Positions 1 through 9,665 of a stretch of DNA of 64,000 bases are shown here, piece by piece (within the stretch, counting starts at the first letter, position 1; each line of letters opens with the position of its first letter). The DNA is taken from NCBI GenBank assembly GCA_024276125.1, contig JAJRXT010000129.1:1-64000 (forward strand), read 5' to 3'. The translations under genes and the position numbers were made by a program. Origin of the DNA: a bacterium. Its GTDB lineage: Bacteria; SZUA-182; SZUA-191; JAJRXT01. Below the pieces are notes generated by a model, which saw only the letters and a list, made by a program, of their open reading frames with translations, did no database searches and was not told the origin of the DNA.

Positions 1-18
1 GCCCTACTTTAACTTAAG

Positions 19-429
19 TTATATGGAACGTAGGCGCCGAGCCTCGGCAAAGGCCGCCTCAGCTTCAGCCTGTCGCCCTAATTTTTGCAAAGTCTCGGCT
101 TTGTCATTCCAATACTCATCATCATTGGGGTCAATTTCTATTGCTTTATTATAACAGATAACAGCCTCTTCATAATGTTCTAATTTAGCTAAAGCATACC
201 CTTTGTTATGCCAGACGCAGGCATCCTGCGGGTTTATACTGATAGCCTCATCATATGCGGCAATGGCCTGCTCATAGCGTCCTGATTTACGCAAGGTACA
301 CCCTTTGCCACACCAAGCGTAGGCATCTTGCGGGTTTATGTCTATAGCCTTATCATATGCGGTAATTGCCTGCTCATAGCGCCCTAATTCATTCAAGGGT
401 ATCCCTTTGTTATGCCAAGTACCGGCCTC
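19..429 (-). pseudogene. TPR-repeat protein, 5'-truncated remnant
   Basis: Tandem TPR units (YEQAITAYDKAIDINPQDAYAWCGKG). The TPR-like frame continues upstream of the annotated TTG start (EAGTWHNKGIPLNELG) up to position 429, then hits a TAG at the border of a palindromic repeat. Confidence 0.75.
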
Positions 430-513
430 CTATGTTTCGGGGTGTCCCACCCCGAAACCAATACAGGGATGCGTTGCCCTTAACAGTTTCGGCTTGTCCC
501 CAAGCCGAAACAT
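430..513. repeat. Dispersed palindromic repeat, 'tatgtttcgg' family (family B)
   Basis: tatgtttcggggtgtcccaccccgaaacc ... tttcggcttgtccccaagccgaaaca; the same family recurs near 7860, 12942, 20611, 24812, 26162, 28370, 34376 and 37217. Confidence 0.8.
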
Positions 514-597
514 CGACAAAAACACTTATTGTGTTATCAGCTTTTTTTACGATCTTACTCATGAAAATTCTATAAAATGGTGCAGTATTACCAGGAA

Positions 598-1755
598 TCA
601 CTCATGTATCACTCGCTGAATAACTACTTTAAAGAGGTTTCCGTTATGGTCGTCTTCAAAATCAATATGAGGATATGCTTTCAACGCACGAATAATGCCG
701 CTTCCCAATCCCCGATAAGGCAGTATTTTGGTAGCATAGGATGCCAAAATCGGATTTCTGATGTTTGAATTTCCTCTTTTGATGTTTTCGATAGTCAGAT
801 TGTTTGGGAGATGTCCCGTACTGATGATTTCCAATCGGTTAGCAAATATAAACAGCCTAACTGGCGCTGAGACAAAATAATCGCGATGAATAAGTGCATT
901 GGCTACCAACTCCTCCAGGGTAATTCTTGGAATCTCCGGCTCCCCAGGGGTATTAACATTTTGTTCTCCCTGAATATGCCGGATGTTTCCAAGAACAAAA
1001 CTCATGCTTTTATGAAAAATATCCCCTAATTTTCCGGTAATATCCTGACTGTCGATGTAGTGTTCCTCATGGATTTCATTGCCGGGAAAAGCTATGGCTT
1101 TGACAATAAAGACAGGTAGTCTTGAACTGGGATTTTTGGCAAAAAGCAAGGCTCCGCTCCTGTTTAATACGCCATCTTTCATTAGGTTCATGTTTTTCAG
1201 TAATTCCGTCAGGGACATATCCTGCTTATCCAGAGATTCACCAAAGTTCCGTTCATAAAAGGTTTTGAAATAGTCAGTGTCCAAGTCAGCTACAGTCAAA
1301 CCGGGAACCGGAATCTCATCGCCATGAATCAAACCTGCGCTCTGATACATTCGCTGAATCTCTTCTCGGGATGTTGCCTTGCGCTTGTCTGATCCACTTT
1401 TGACCCAGATGACCCCGTTTTTGTCCATATAGGGTTTGCTGATACCGTCCGGGGCAACAACCCGCATAACCAGTCCGTCCGGTGCGGTGATGTTTTCCGT
1501 TTGTGGATTGATTGGGGGCCTGACCTGCTGGGATGCCGCATTGGAAACAAGTTGATTCAATCGTCCCATGTCCTTACGTGTCAAACCGGCAAAGGTGCCG
1601 TCATCACTAACACCGATAAATATTGTACCTCCCCCTGAATTGCTGAATGCTACCATTTCCTGAGCCAATGATGTTTCGTTTGTGACATTGGCTTTGAACT
1701 GGTGTTTACTATCTTTACCACGACTGATAATTTCTAGGAGTTCTGTGGTTTCCAT
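598..1755 (-). CDS. AlbA_2 (Schlafen AAA_4-like) domain protein with RecG-like/HATPase_c_4 C-terminus
   Basis: N-terminal E..ESKH-like 'GKDSKHQFKANVTNETSLAQEMVAFSNSGGGTIFIGVSDDG'; C-terminal 'LEELVANALIHRDYF...NRLEIISTG'. Overlaps the upstream ATPase gene by 22 bp. Confidence 0.85.
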   Translation of the reverse strand: METTELLEIISRGKDSKHQFKANVTNETSLAQEMVAFSNSGGGTIFIGVSDDGTFAGLTRKDMGRLNQLVSNAASQQVRPPINPQTENITAPDGLVMRVVAPDGISKPYMDKNGVIWVKSGSDKRKATSREEIQRMYQSAGLIHGDEIPVPGLTVADLDTDYFKTFYERNFGESLDKQDMSLTELLKNMNLMKDGVLNRSGALLFAKNPSSRLPVFIVKAIAFPGNEIHEEHYIDSQDITGKLGDIFHKSMSFVLGNIRHIQGEQNVNTPGEPEIPRITLEELVANALIHRDYFVSAPVRLFIFANRLEIISTGHLPNNLTIENIKRGNSNIRNPILASYATKILPYRGLGSGIIRALKAYPHIDFEDDHNGNLFKVVIQRVIHE

Positions 1756-4379
1756 ATTTCGTATCTCCTCTGGCGTTGTCTAAATGCTTCTTCACCGCCT
1801 TCCATAATATCCACGATTTCTTGCTGCAGTTTCGGACAGTCAATGCTGCCGCTTGTCACGTGAACGGTGTCATCAGAATAGGCGCAGGAAATAATTTGTT
1901 CTGCATCGCTAAGCACGGGAAAATTGGCATTATGGGTAGCAAAAATAAATTGCGTCTTTGGCTTGATGCTACATATCAATTTTATTACATCCTCATAAAT
2001 AGTTTGATTGTCCAGATCGTCTTCCGGCTGGTCGATGATAAAAAGATCGTTTTCCTGCTGGCTAAGAACAAAAAGAATTAAAGCTGATGCGCGCTGCCCC
2101 AGCGAATGGTGTTTCAGTTCATTGCCGCGATACTCGATAACAAACCGGTTGGGAACCTGCCATCTCAAAAGAGCAGATAGATTTTCAGTAAAAGATTGCT
2201 CAAAAACCGAAGCCGAAGCAGCAAGCTTGGTTTTGACGTTATCAAATTCTTTGTACATGGCTCCAAAATCGGAAAATTCTTTGATAAGTGATAAAAAAGT
2301 CACCTCCCGGATACGGCTGCCCCTAAAAATATCTTTTATAAAGGTAATGAAGGCGGCCTTGTCACCCTTGAATTCTGCTTTGATTTCAAGCGAAGAATGG
2401 CTGCTGTTAATTTTGTCGAGTTCTGCCTGAATCTCTTTGTATTCATCACGCCAGAGTTCGTTAAGTGCTGCCAGTTCTTGTAACAATTCCTGCTTCAGAC
2501 TTTTATGGACAGATTCCTGCTTATCCAAAGCCTGGAGCATTTGTGACGCTTGCTCCACTGTTTTACGAAGCTCGCGGAATTCATCCAGGCGTATTGCTTG
2601 TAATCCATCTTTTTGCAGTTGTTCAGCCAGTTTTCTTTCAATTTCTGCGAATTCTTCCTTGAGACTATTCTTGAGCTTCTCAAACTCCTCAGCTTTCTTT
2701 TTAAGCTCAACCAGTACCTGCTTACTTGTTGAGAGGGCTTCTCTGATGCTTGCAAAAGATACAATCAACCCGTCATATATGACAAAAAAATCGTCAAAGA
2801 ATTTCTTGCTTTGTTTTGATGTGTAGACACGCTGATTTTTCAAGTCGTCTTCATACTGGTCAATAAAAGATTCCAAATCCTCAAGATAGGATTTGGTAAA
2901 AGAAACAACCTGGGAGCGCTTTATGGAATCTGTATCAAAATCAACCTGCTTTTGCAGTTTTTCTTCCACACTGTGTTCTTTATAAAACCTCAGCCTATAT
3001 TCAGCGTCCAGCTTCTTGTCTTCATATTCATTTTTTCTCTCTTGCATATTGGAGAGTTTTTTCAATCGAGTAACTAGCTCAATAACTTTCCCGCGTTGTG
3101 CCTCGATGCGTGATCGAATCCCGGAAAGCTTCTCGCCGACTAATTTTTCCACCAGATCCTTTTCAAAACCCTCGCCTGTGGCGGATAGGTCTTTCTGTCC
3201 AAAATAAATGGGTTTGTGCAAAATGGTTTCCCGAATGGAGATACCTGGTTGAAGGATATCGTCAATATATACATCTGGTTTTTCCCTGTTTATACGGCGG
3301 ATTTCATATTGCCTGCCCCTTCTGTCAACGGCAGTAATAGTAACTTTGCCTCCACTGCCCAAGACATGGTTGACAAGGCGACTCTTGTACTCTTTGTCGA
3401 GAACCTTTTCCCCGAAAGGAATATCAAGTGTATACCGGATAGCCTCCAGAATGGATGACTTACCGCTTCCGCGGATGCCGATGAGGGTATTGAGTTCCGG
3501 CGCCAGATTGATCGTTTTACCCTTCAGTACGCCGCCGTCAAAAGATACGCTAAGAATGTGAGAATGGGTATAGTGGGGAATTTTCTTGGCAGCTAAGCGG
3601 TTTTTATAGTCAAGCAGAGCATACTTGACTGCTTCAAAGGTGAAATCACCGATTTTCAGATAACAGCGTTTTCCCTGCCCAATTTGATCAATCGCTTTCG
3701 GATCGGAACCTTCCACTTCCGCTGGATAGGCATCGCCAAACCATCCCTGTACTTTTACGCGGCATTTGCGCTCAGACACATCATGGGTTCTGACTTTTTG
3801 AAACGCCAAGCTTCTCTGACGGAAAAATTCATTCTTCCCCAGTTCCTCAAGGCGTCCACCATCCAATTCATGCCACAATCCGCAGTGTACTTCCACATGT
3901 GCAAAAACAAGAAAAAAATCCTTGTGATAGCCTTCCAGTCTTTTGATAGTATCGATTAATCCCGAAGAGCTGCGGCCGTTTTTATTCTCGTATTCTTCCG
4001 GGGTTTTACCTTCAAAAATAATATTCAGAAATTGATTTATATAATACTGACCGTTTGTCAACCATTCATCGTTGAATACAATAAGTGTGTGAATACCATT
4101 AGCTCCGTCATTTACCGACAGTTCCACCCCCGGCAGAAGAAATATCCCCTTTTTCTGTGCAGTTTTCCGTAATGCCTTAAACTCATCGAAATCAAACTTG
4201 TTATGATTGGTAATTACACCAACTTCGATTCCAGCGGACTTGAGCGCATTGATATAGTTTGAATAATAATAGTTTATATCGCTTGAATATGAAAATTCCT
4301 TATCTGCCTTGGTATGCAGGTGAAAATCAGCACGCAGCCAGCGGCTTCCGTTCAAAAAACTATTATTGCAAGATGCCAC
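1734..4379 (-). CDS. PHP-domain plus SMC-like AAA ATPase (TrlF-like)
   Basis: PHP motif 'RADFHLHTKAD', 'GVITNHNKFD'; Walker A 'GIRGSGKSS'; central coiled coil; ABC signature/Walker B 'SLGQRASALILFVLSQQENDLFIIDQPEDDLDNQ'; 'FATHNANFPVL'. Confidence 0.88.
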   Translation of the reverse strand: MASCNNSFLNGSRWLRADFHLHTKADKEFSYSSDINYYYSNYINALKSAGIEVGVITNHNKFDFDEFKALRKTAQKKGIFLLPGVELSVNDGANGIHTLIVFNDEWLTNGQYYINQFLNIIFEGKTPEEYENKNGRSSSGLIDTIKRLEGYHKDFFLVFAHVEVHCGLWHELDGGRLEELGKNEFFRQRSLAFQKVRTHDVSERKCRVKVQGWFGDAYPAEVEGSDPKAIDQIGQGKRCYLKIGDFTFEAVKYALLDYKNRLAAKKIPHYTHSHILSVSFDGGVLKGKTINLAPELNTLIGIRGSGKSSILEAIRYTLDIPFGEKVLDKEYKSRLVNHVLGSGGKVTITAVDRRGRQYEIRRINREKPDVYIDDILQPGISIRETILHKPIYFGQKDLSATGEGFEKDLVEKLVGEKLSGIRSRIEAQRGKVIELVTRLKKLSNMQERKNEYEDKKLDAEYRLRFYKEHSVEEKLQKQVDFDTDSIKRSQVVSFTKSYLEDLESFIDQYEDDLKNQRVYTSKQSKKFFDDFFVIYDGLIVSFASIREALSTSKQVLVELKKKAEEFEKLKNSLKEEFAEIERKLAEQLQKDGLQAIRLDEFRELRKTVEQASQMLQALDKQESVHKSLKQELLQELAALNELWRDEYKEIQAELDKINSSHSSLEIKAEFKGDKAAFITFIKDIFRGSRIREVTFLSLIKEFSDFGAMYKEFDNVKTKLAASASVFEQSFTENLSALLRWQVPNRFVIEYRGNELKHHSLGQRASALILFVLSQQENDLFIIDQPEDDLDNQTIYEDVIKLICSIKPKTQFIFATHNANFPVLSDAEQIISCAYSDDTVHVTSGSIDCPKLQQEIVDIMEGGEEAFRQRQRRYEIWKPQNS

Positions 4380-4740
4380 AGTTATTCCTCTTCTATTCTG
4401 ATTACCGCTACATTATACCACATTAACAGCTTGGCGTTTTTCTGGAGAATCTTTTCCGGGATATTGCGGGCTACAGCAATGATGGTGGCGTTTTATGTTT
4501 CTATAAATCTTGTAACATTCTGAATTTATACTGTCATTCTAAAGCGAAGCGAAGAATTTCTCAGACTATGCGAGAAGACCCTTTGCTTCACCCAGGGTGA
4601 CAGTTTAATCTGTCCGCATAACATTTTATCATACTGTTTTAACATCGCCAACCAATTTTTTAAAATTGACATGCAGACCAATAAATGCTACTCTCTGGTT
4701 TAGACTTAGTTTAAATTGCAATTAGAGTGCGGACGCAATT

Positions 4741-5190
4741 ATGGATATAACAGAAATAACAGAAGAATTTAAAAAATTCCTCCTGCATAAAAACCTTAAA
4801 TTTACCCCAGAGCGGCAAATTGTGCTTGAGGAAGTCTTTAAGATTCATGATCACTTTGAAGCTGAAGACTTATTGCTTAAAATCAGGCAAAACAGCCGCC
4901 GCGTATCAAGAGGCACTATCTATCGCACGCTGGAGCTGCTGGTGGAAAGCGAATTAGTGCGCAAAGTGGCCTTTATAGAAAAACATACGCATTATGAACA
5001 CGTATACGTACATAAACATCACGAACATTTAATCTGCCTAAAATGTAAAAAAGTAATCGAATTCTTTAGAGAACCCTTAGAAAAAGAGCTGACCCAAGTA
5101 TGCAAAGCCAATCAATTTGTTATGAAAAGCCATAAAATTGAAGTAACAGGCTATTGCAGGGATTGCAATATACAAAAGCCTAAAACATGA
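4741..5190 (+). CDS. fur: Fur family transcriptional regulator
   Basis: 'LKFTPERQIVLEEVF...SRGTIYRTLELLVESELV', His-rich metal site, C-terminal CxxC zinc motifs (CLKC, CRDC). Confidence 0.92.
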   Translation: MDITEITEEFKKFLLHKNLKFTPERQIVLEEVFKIHDHFEAEDLLLKIRQNSRRVSRGTIYRTLELLVESELVRKVAFIEKHTHYEHVYVHKHHEHLICLKCKKVIEFFREPLEKELTQVCKANQFVMKSHKIEVTGYCRDCNIQKPKT

Positions 5191-5420
5191 AATATACCCT
5201 AAACGACTTAAAACCGGGCGATACCTGCCGGATTATAAAATTAATAGGCCAAGGCGGATTCAGACGCCGCTTAATGGATTTGGGGCTGGTAAAAGGCGCT
5301 AGGCTCACCCTTAAAAAACTGGCGCCCTTAGGCGATCCTATTGAAATCGAAGTAAAAGGATATAGCCTGTCCCTGCGCCGGGCTGAAGCCGCAAAAATAT
5401 ACGTGGAAATATTAGTCTGA
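5187..5420 (+). CDS. feoA: Ferrous iron transport protein A
   Basis: SH3-like FeoA 'LNDLKPGDTCRIIKLIGQGGFRRRLMDLGLVKGARL'; ATGA overlap with fur. Confidence 0.9.
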   Translation: MKYTLNDLKPGDTCRIIKLIGQGGFRRRLMDLGLVKGARLTLKKLAPLGDPIEIEVKGYSLSLRRAEAAKIYVEILV

Positions 5421-5427
5421 TTATAGC

Positions 5428-5538
5428 CCAATGCTGTTGACTTAAGGTAGTTATCATTCTGAACGAAACGAAGTGGAGTGAAGAATCTGTCCCCGTATAG
5501 CAAGCAGATTCTTCGGCTTTCAGCCTTAGAATGACAGG
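5428..5538. repeat. Family A palindromic element with left family G terminal repeat, between feoA and feoB
   Basis: cccaatgctgttgacttaagg followed by tatcattctgaacgaaacgaagtggagtgaagaatctg...cagattcttcggctttcagccttagaatgaca. Confidence 0.85.
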
Positions 5539-5643
5539 CTAAGAAAAGTCTTTTAAACAGATATTTTTTTGCCGCATAATTTATACTGTGTCTAAGTTGC
5601 AATTAGTCTCTTCGGGGCTGAATATCAAAAGGAATATCAATAT

Positions 5644-7743
5644 ATGGCGGATAGAAAATATAAAAAAATCACTATAGCGCTTGCCGGTAATCCCAATTCC
5701 GGTAAGACCACCACCTTTAACAGCTTAACCGGCGCCCGCCAGAAAGTGGCCAATTACCCGGGCGTTACCGTAGAAAAAAAAGAAGGCCGGCTTACCTATA
5801 AAGATTATAAAATTAAAGTGGTGGACCTCCCCGGCACATACAGTCTGACCGCTTATTCTATTGACGAGCTAATCGCCCGTAACTTCATATTAAATAAAAG
5901 ACCGCAACTGGTGGTGGATGTAATGGATGCCGCCAATCTGGAGCGGCATCTGTATCTGGCTGTGCAATTTATAGAGCTTGAAATCCCCATGATTATCACC
6001 TTAAATATGATAGATACGGCCAAAGCCAAGGGCTTTGATATAAATGTAGAGCAACTGTCAAAACTCATGGGTATACCCATTATACCGACCGCAGCCAAGA
6101 CCAAAAAGGGATTACCCGAATTATTGGAGCAAATTGTAGATACAGCGGAGCATCCGAAAAAATATAAAAAACCGCAGATAAGCTATGGCGAGGAATTAGA
6201 CGAGGAAATAGATAAATTACAAACGATAATGATTGATGATAATGAGTTATCTCGAAAATTCCCCATTCGATGGTTAGCTATAAAATTATTGGAAAATGAC
6301 AGCCAGGTTATAAAACATATAAAAAATACAGCGCAGCAGCCTGATGTGATATTGGATACCGCTGAAAAAAGCCGGCGGCATATAAAAAGTATTTTCGGCG
6401 AGGATGCGGAGACGATTTTAGTAGACCGCAGATATGGTTTTGTGGAAGGGGCTTATCATGAGGCGGTAAAAAGTACGCCGCAGGAGCGTGTGGATATATC
6501 CGAGGTAATAGACCGCATTCTGACTCATAGGGCGCTTAGCCTGCCCATATTTTTTACTCTGATGTGGATGGTGTACAATCTGGCTTTCGCTGTTACTGAA
6601 GGCCCTACGCGATGGCTGGAGGGTGGAGTATCATTTTTAGGGCATATAGTAGGCGGGGCGCTGCCGGTTGGTTTTTATCGTTCTTTGATTGTAGACGGTA
6701 TTATCGGCGGGGTGGGTAATGTTTTGGTATTATTACCCCCCATATTGGTGTTGTTTTTAGCCATTGCCATATTGGAGGACAGTGGTTATATGTCACGGGT
6801 GGCCTTTATTATGGACAGGATTATGCACCATATCGGCCTGCATGGTAAGTCGGTTATCCCCATGCTAATGGGATTCGGCTGCGCCGTGCCGGCTATTATG
6901 GCCACTAGGACGCTGGCCAGCAAGCGTGACCGTATCGCTACTATGCTTATTATACCATTTATGAGCTGCGGCGCTAAGCTGCCGGTTTATGCGGTATTTA
7001 TTACGGCTTTTTTTAAAAGCAGTGCAGCGGGTAATGTTTTATTCTCAATATATATTCTGGGAATTCTAATGGCTGCTATTGTAGCCAAAATATTTCAGCA
7101 TACTTTATTTACCGGAGAGTCCACGCCCTTTGTAATGGAGCTGCCTCCGTATAGACTGCCGACGGCAAAGGGTCTGCTGATTCATATGTGGCAGCGCTCT
7201 CGATTGTATATAAAAAAAGCGGGTAAGGTAATCCTGCTGGCTTCTGTTGTCTTATGGTTTATGAGTAATATTTCGCTTGCTCCCAAATCAGAGCAAAGCT
7301 TACCCTTAAAACCGGCTGACGCCCAAATGCAGGCTAGTCTAAAATTGAAAAACAGTCTGGCGGGTTATTTGGGGCGGGGGCTGGCGCCGTTTTTAAAACC
7401 GATTGGCTTGGGAGACTGGCGAGTCGGGGTGGCGCTTTTTTCTGGTTTTGTGGCCAAAGAAGTCGTCATCTCCACCATGGCTACGCTATACAGCTTGGAA
7501 GACGTAGGCGAGGATGCGGCGCCGCTTAGGGAGGCTATAGCGAAAGACCCTTTCTTTACTCCATTGAGGGCTTATACCCTGATGGTTTTTGTTCTGCTGT
7601 ATTTACCCTGTATGTCTACCATTGCTATTATGAGAAAAGAAACCGGCGGATGGACCTGGCCGGCTTTTACAATGGTCTATACTACCGCTATTGCATGGAT
7701 AGTATCCTTTGCGGTATACCATGGCGGCAGTTTGTTTTTGTAG
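5644..7743 (+). CDS. feoB: Ferrous iron transport GTPase
   Basis: G1 'GNPNSGKTTTFN', G3 'DLPGTYSL', GATE domains and FeoB C-terminal membrane domains. Confidence 0.96.
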   Translation: MADRKYKKITIALAGNPNSGKTTTFNSLTGARQKVANYPGVTVEKKEGRLTYKDYKIKVVDLPGTYSLTAYSIDELIARNFILNKRPQLVVDVMDAANLERHLYLAVQFIELEIPMIITLNMIDTAKAKGFDINVEQLSKLMGIPIIPTAAKTKKGLPELLEQIVDTAEHPKKYKKPQISYGEELDEEIDKLQTIMIDDNELSRKFPIRWLAIKLLENDSQVIKHIKNTAQQPDVILDTAEKSRRHIKSIFGEDAETILVDRRYGFVEGAYHEAVKSTPQERVDISEVIDRILTHRALSLPIFFTLMWMVYNLAFAVTEGPTRWLEGGVSFLGHIVGGALPVGFYRSLIVDGIIGGVGNVLVLLPPILVLFLAIAILEDSGYMSRVAFIMDRIMHHIGLHGKSVIPMLMGFGCAVPAIMATRTLASKRDRIATMLIIPFMSCGAKLPVYAVFITAFFKSSAAGNVLFSIYILGILMAAIVAKIFQHTLFTGESTPFVMELPPYRLPTAKGLLIHMWQRSRLYIKKAGKVILLASVVLWFMSNISLAPKSEQSLPLKPADAQMQASLKLKNSLAGYLGRGLAPFLKPIGLGDWRVGVALFSGFVAKEVVISTMATLYSLEDVGEDAAPLREAIAKDPFFTPLRAYTLMVFVLLYLPCMSTIAIMRKETGGWTWPAFTMVYTTAIAWIVSFAVYHGGSLFL

Positions 7744-8147
7744 CTGCCGACTTTAAAGATCAGCCTGTTAGCCCTTAATAAGGCGGGTTTAAAAACCCGC
7801 GGCTACGAGTTAGTTTTAAGCCGATTTTTCGGCTTGGGTACAAGCCAAAATATATGTTGTAGGGATGTCTCATCCCGAAACACCTGCGCTTTAAGCAATT
7901 AGTTTCGGGGTGAGACACCCCGAAACATAAAGAACATAAAGGTCGGATTCAGGGACGAGCCCGACCTTTATGTTTCTGTATATCCCATGCCAAACATCAA
8001 ACATAAACTCAACCTGCTATAAACATACCCAAACAGACCCTCCAACGGCTAAGCATAATAAATATTTAATGGAATTTTTATTCTAAAACATAATCATAAT
8101 AATAAAGGACCCCCACATATAAAAGTAATGAATTAATATGAAGATTA

Positions 8148-8393
8148 TTGCAGTTAACGTTGGGGTACATTATGAAAAAGGGGACATTATTATGCTTTAT
8201 TGGCGTGGCGCTTATTTTTAAGGAATTCTCCGATACTATGGAGATTAAGGGCTCTGTTAATAATTTACTTGATAAAGATTCTGTCGATCCGGCATTGCCC
8301 GCCTTGCCGGATGATGAACCGCAGCCCGGAATGACCTGCACGCTGGTTGTAAATTATAAATTTCAATCTGAACCGGTTTGGAGGTTAGGATAA
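8148..8393 (+). pseudogene. Remnant of TonB-dependent receptor (signal-like N-terminus joined to last barrel strands)
   Basis: 'MKKGTLLCFIGVALIF' followed by 'KEFSDTMEIKGSVNNLLDKDSVDPALPALPDDEPQPGMTCTLVVNYKF', resembling the C-terminal strands of TonB-dependent receptors (NLFDKDYVDP...PGRTFxLGVxYKF). Confidence 0.6.
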
Positions 8394-8401
8394 ATTAAGA
8401 G

Positions 8402-9316
8402 ATGAAGAAACGGACTGTATTAGCCCTTATTAACTTTATTTTTTTAACTATATTGTATAAGGGAGTAGTGTGTTCGGCGGAGGTGGTTATTATAAAAAGT
8501 AATGATATAGCCCCTTATAATCTGGCGATAAAGGGATTTAAACAAGTTGTAAAAACTGGTGTTAGGGAATATAATTTAAAAGGAGACGCAAAAAAGACAG
8601 ATAAAATAATGCGGCAGATAAAACAAAAGCGCCCTCAATTGGTTTTTGCTTTAGGCGCCTTGGCTGCCTTGGGCGCTAAGGGAAACTTAAATCACAAGAT
8701 ACCGATAATTTATAGTCTGGTACTGTCTCCTAAAGATAAGGATTTGTCAGGAGATAATATATTTGGTATTTCTATTGAAGCGGATATAAAAAAACAATTT
8801 GAAATGTTAAAAAAAATTATGCCTAATGCCAATAAGATAGGGGTATTGTATAGCCGGCAAACGGAAAATTATATTCGGCATGCCGGGCGCGCCTGCAATA
8901 TATTGGGATTAAAACTTGCTTCTGTAAAGCTTGCATCCTCCCGGGATGTGCCGGATGCAATTGTTAAATTGCTGGCAAGAGTTGATTCATTGTGGCTTAC
9001 TCCTGACAGTATTGTGGCTAATCAGGCATCGCTTAATTATATTCTTCTGCTTACATTAGAAAATAATATTCCTTTTATGGTATACAATAAAAATTTTGTA
9101 AGAGCCGGGGCTCTTTTTTCATGTGGAATAAATTATACTGATATTGGTAAACAGGCCGGTTCATTAGGACGGCAGATTTTAGAAGGTAAAAAAACACCGG
9201 CTGTTTTGTCTTCGTCTACCAAAATAGAATGGGCTATAAATTTGCGGACTGCCCAAAATATGGGACTAAAAATTTCTAACGGCTTGTTAGATAAATTCAA
9301 GTATGTTTACAAGTAA
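8402..9316 (+). CDS. ABC transporter substrate-binding protein (ABC_sub_bind/TrpX-like)
   Basis: 'RPQLVFALGALAALGAK', 'KIPIIYSLVLSP', 'NANKIGVLYSRQTENYI', 'YNKNFVRAGALFSCGINYTDIGKQAGSLGRQIL'. Confidence 0.85.
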   Translation: MKKRTVLALINFIFLTILYKGVVCSAEVVIIKSNDIAPYNLAIKGFKQVVKTGVREYNLKGDAKKTDKIMRQIKQKRPQLVFALGALAALGAKGNLNHKIPIIYSLVLSPKDKDLSGDNIFGISIEADIKKQFEMLKKIMPNANKIGVLYSRQTENYIRHAGRACNILGLKLASVKLASSRDVPDAIVKLLARVDSLWLTPDSIVANQASLNYILLLTLENNIPFMVYNKNFVRAGALFSCGINYTDIGKQAGSLGRQILEGKKTPAVLSSSTKIEWAINLRTAQNMGLKISNGLLDKFKYVYK

Positions 9317-9422
9317 GTTACCTTACGTAAAATTATAAGGTAATTGTCATTCTGAACGCAACGGAGTGAAGTGAAGAATCTGCCCCCCATATGCGAGCAG
9401 ATTCTTCATTCCGCTTTGCTTC

Positions 9423-9574
9423 GAGGCTGTGTCGCAATTGCTTAAAACCTGAAAAATGCTCTCAATCTGTCATTCCTGCGAAGGCAGGAATCCAGTATTT
9501 TAAAGAAGTTATGGATTCCCACCTTTGTGGGAATGACAGGAAAAAAGCGGTTTTTCCGGTTATGACACAGCCTC
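9423..9574. mobile_element. MITE-like family E element (inserted inside a family A palindrome)
   Basis: Terminal inverted repeats gaggctgtgtc / gacacagcctc; internal 'tgtcattcctgcgaaggcaggaatcc...ggattcccacctttgtgggaatgaca'. Confidence 0.75.
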
Positions 9575-9665
9575 TTTGTTCGAGAATGACAGTTGCCTTG
9601 TTTAGGCTTGAGATAAACCAACACCTAAATGACAGCGTACGCTATTAACCGTACCAGAAAATAAA

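Noticed and set aside
366-768. Small ORFs 366-575, 407-619, 410-601, 577-768
   Set aside because: They run through repeats or antisense DNA and have no recognisable domains.
1776-3959. Plus-strand ORFs between 1776 and 3959
   Set aside because: Antisense to the long PHP/SMC-like ATPase gene, with low-complexity Ser/Cys-rich sequence and no family signal.
9391-9648. ORFs 9391-9648 (+) and 9442-9624 (-) in the ORF track
   Set aside because: They translate palindromic repeat DNA (for example CQSVIPAKAGIQYF...DSHLCGNDRKK, a well-known repeat-derived peptide pattern), not a gene.
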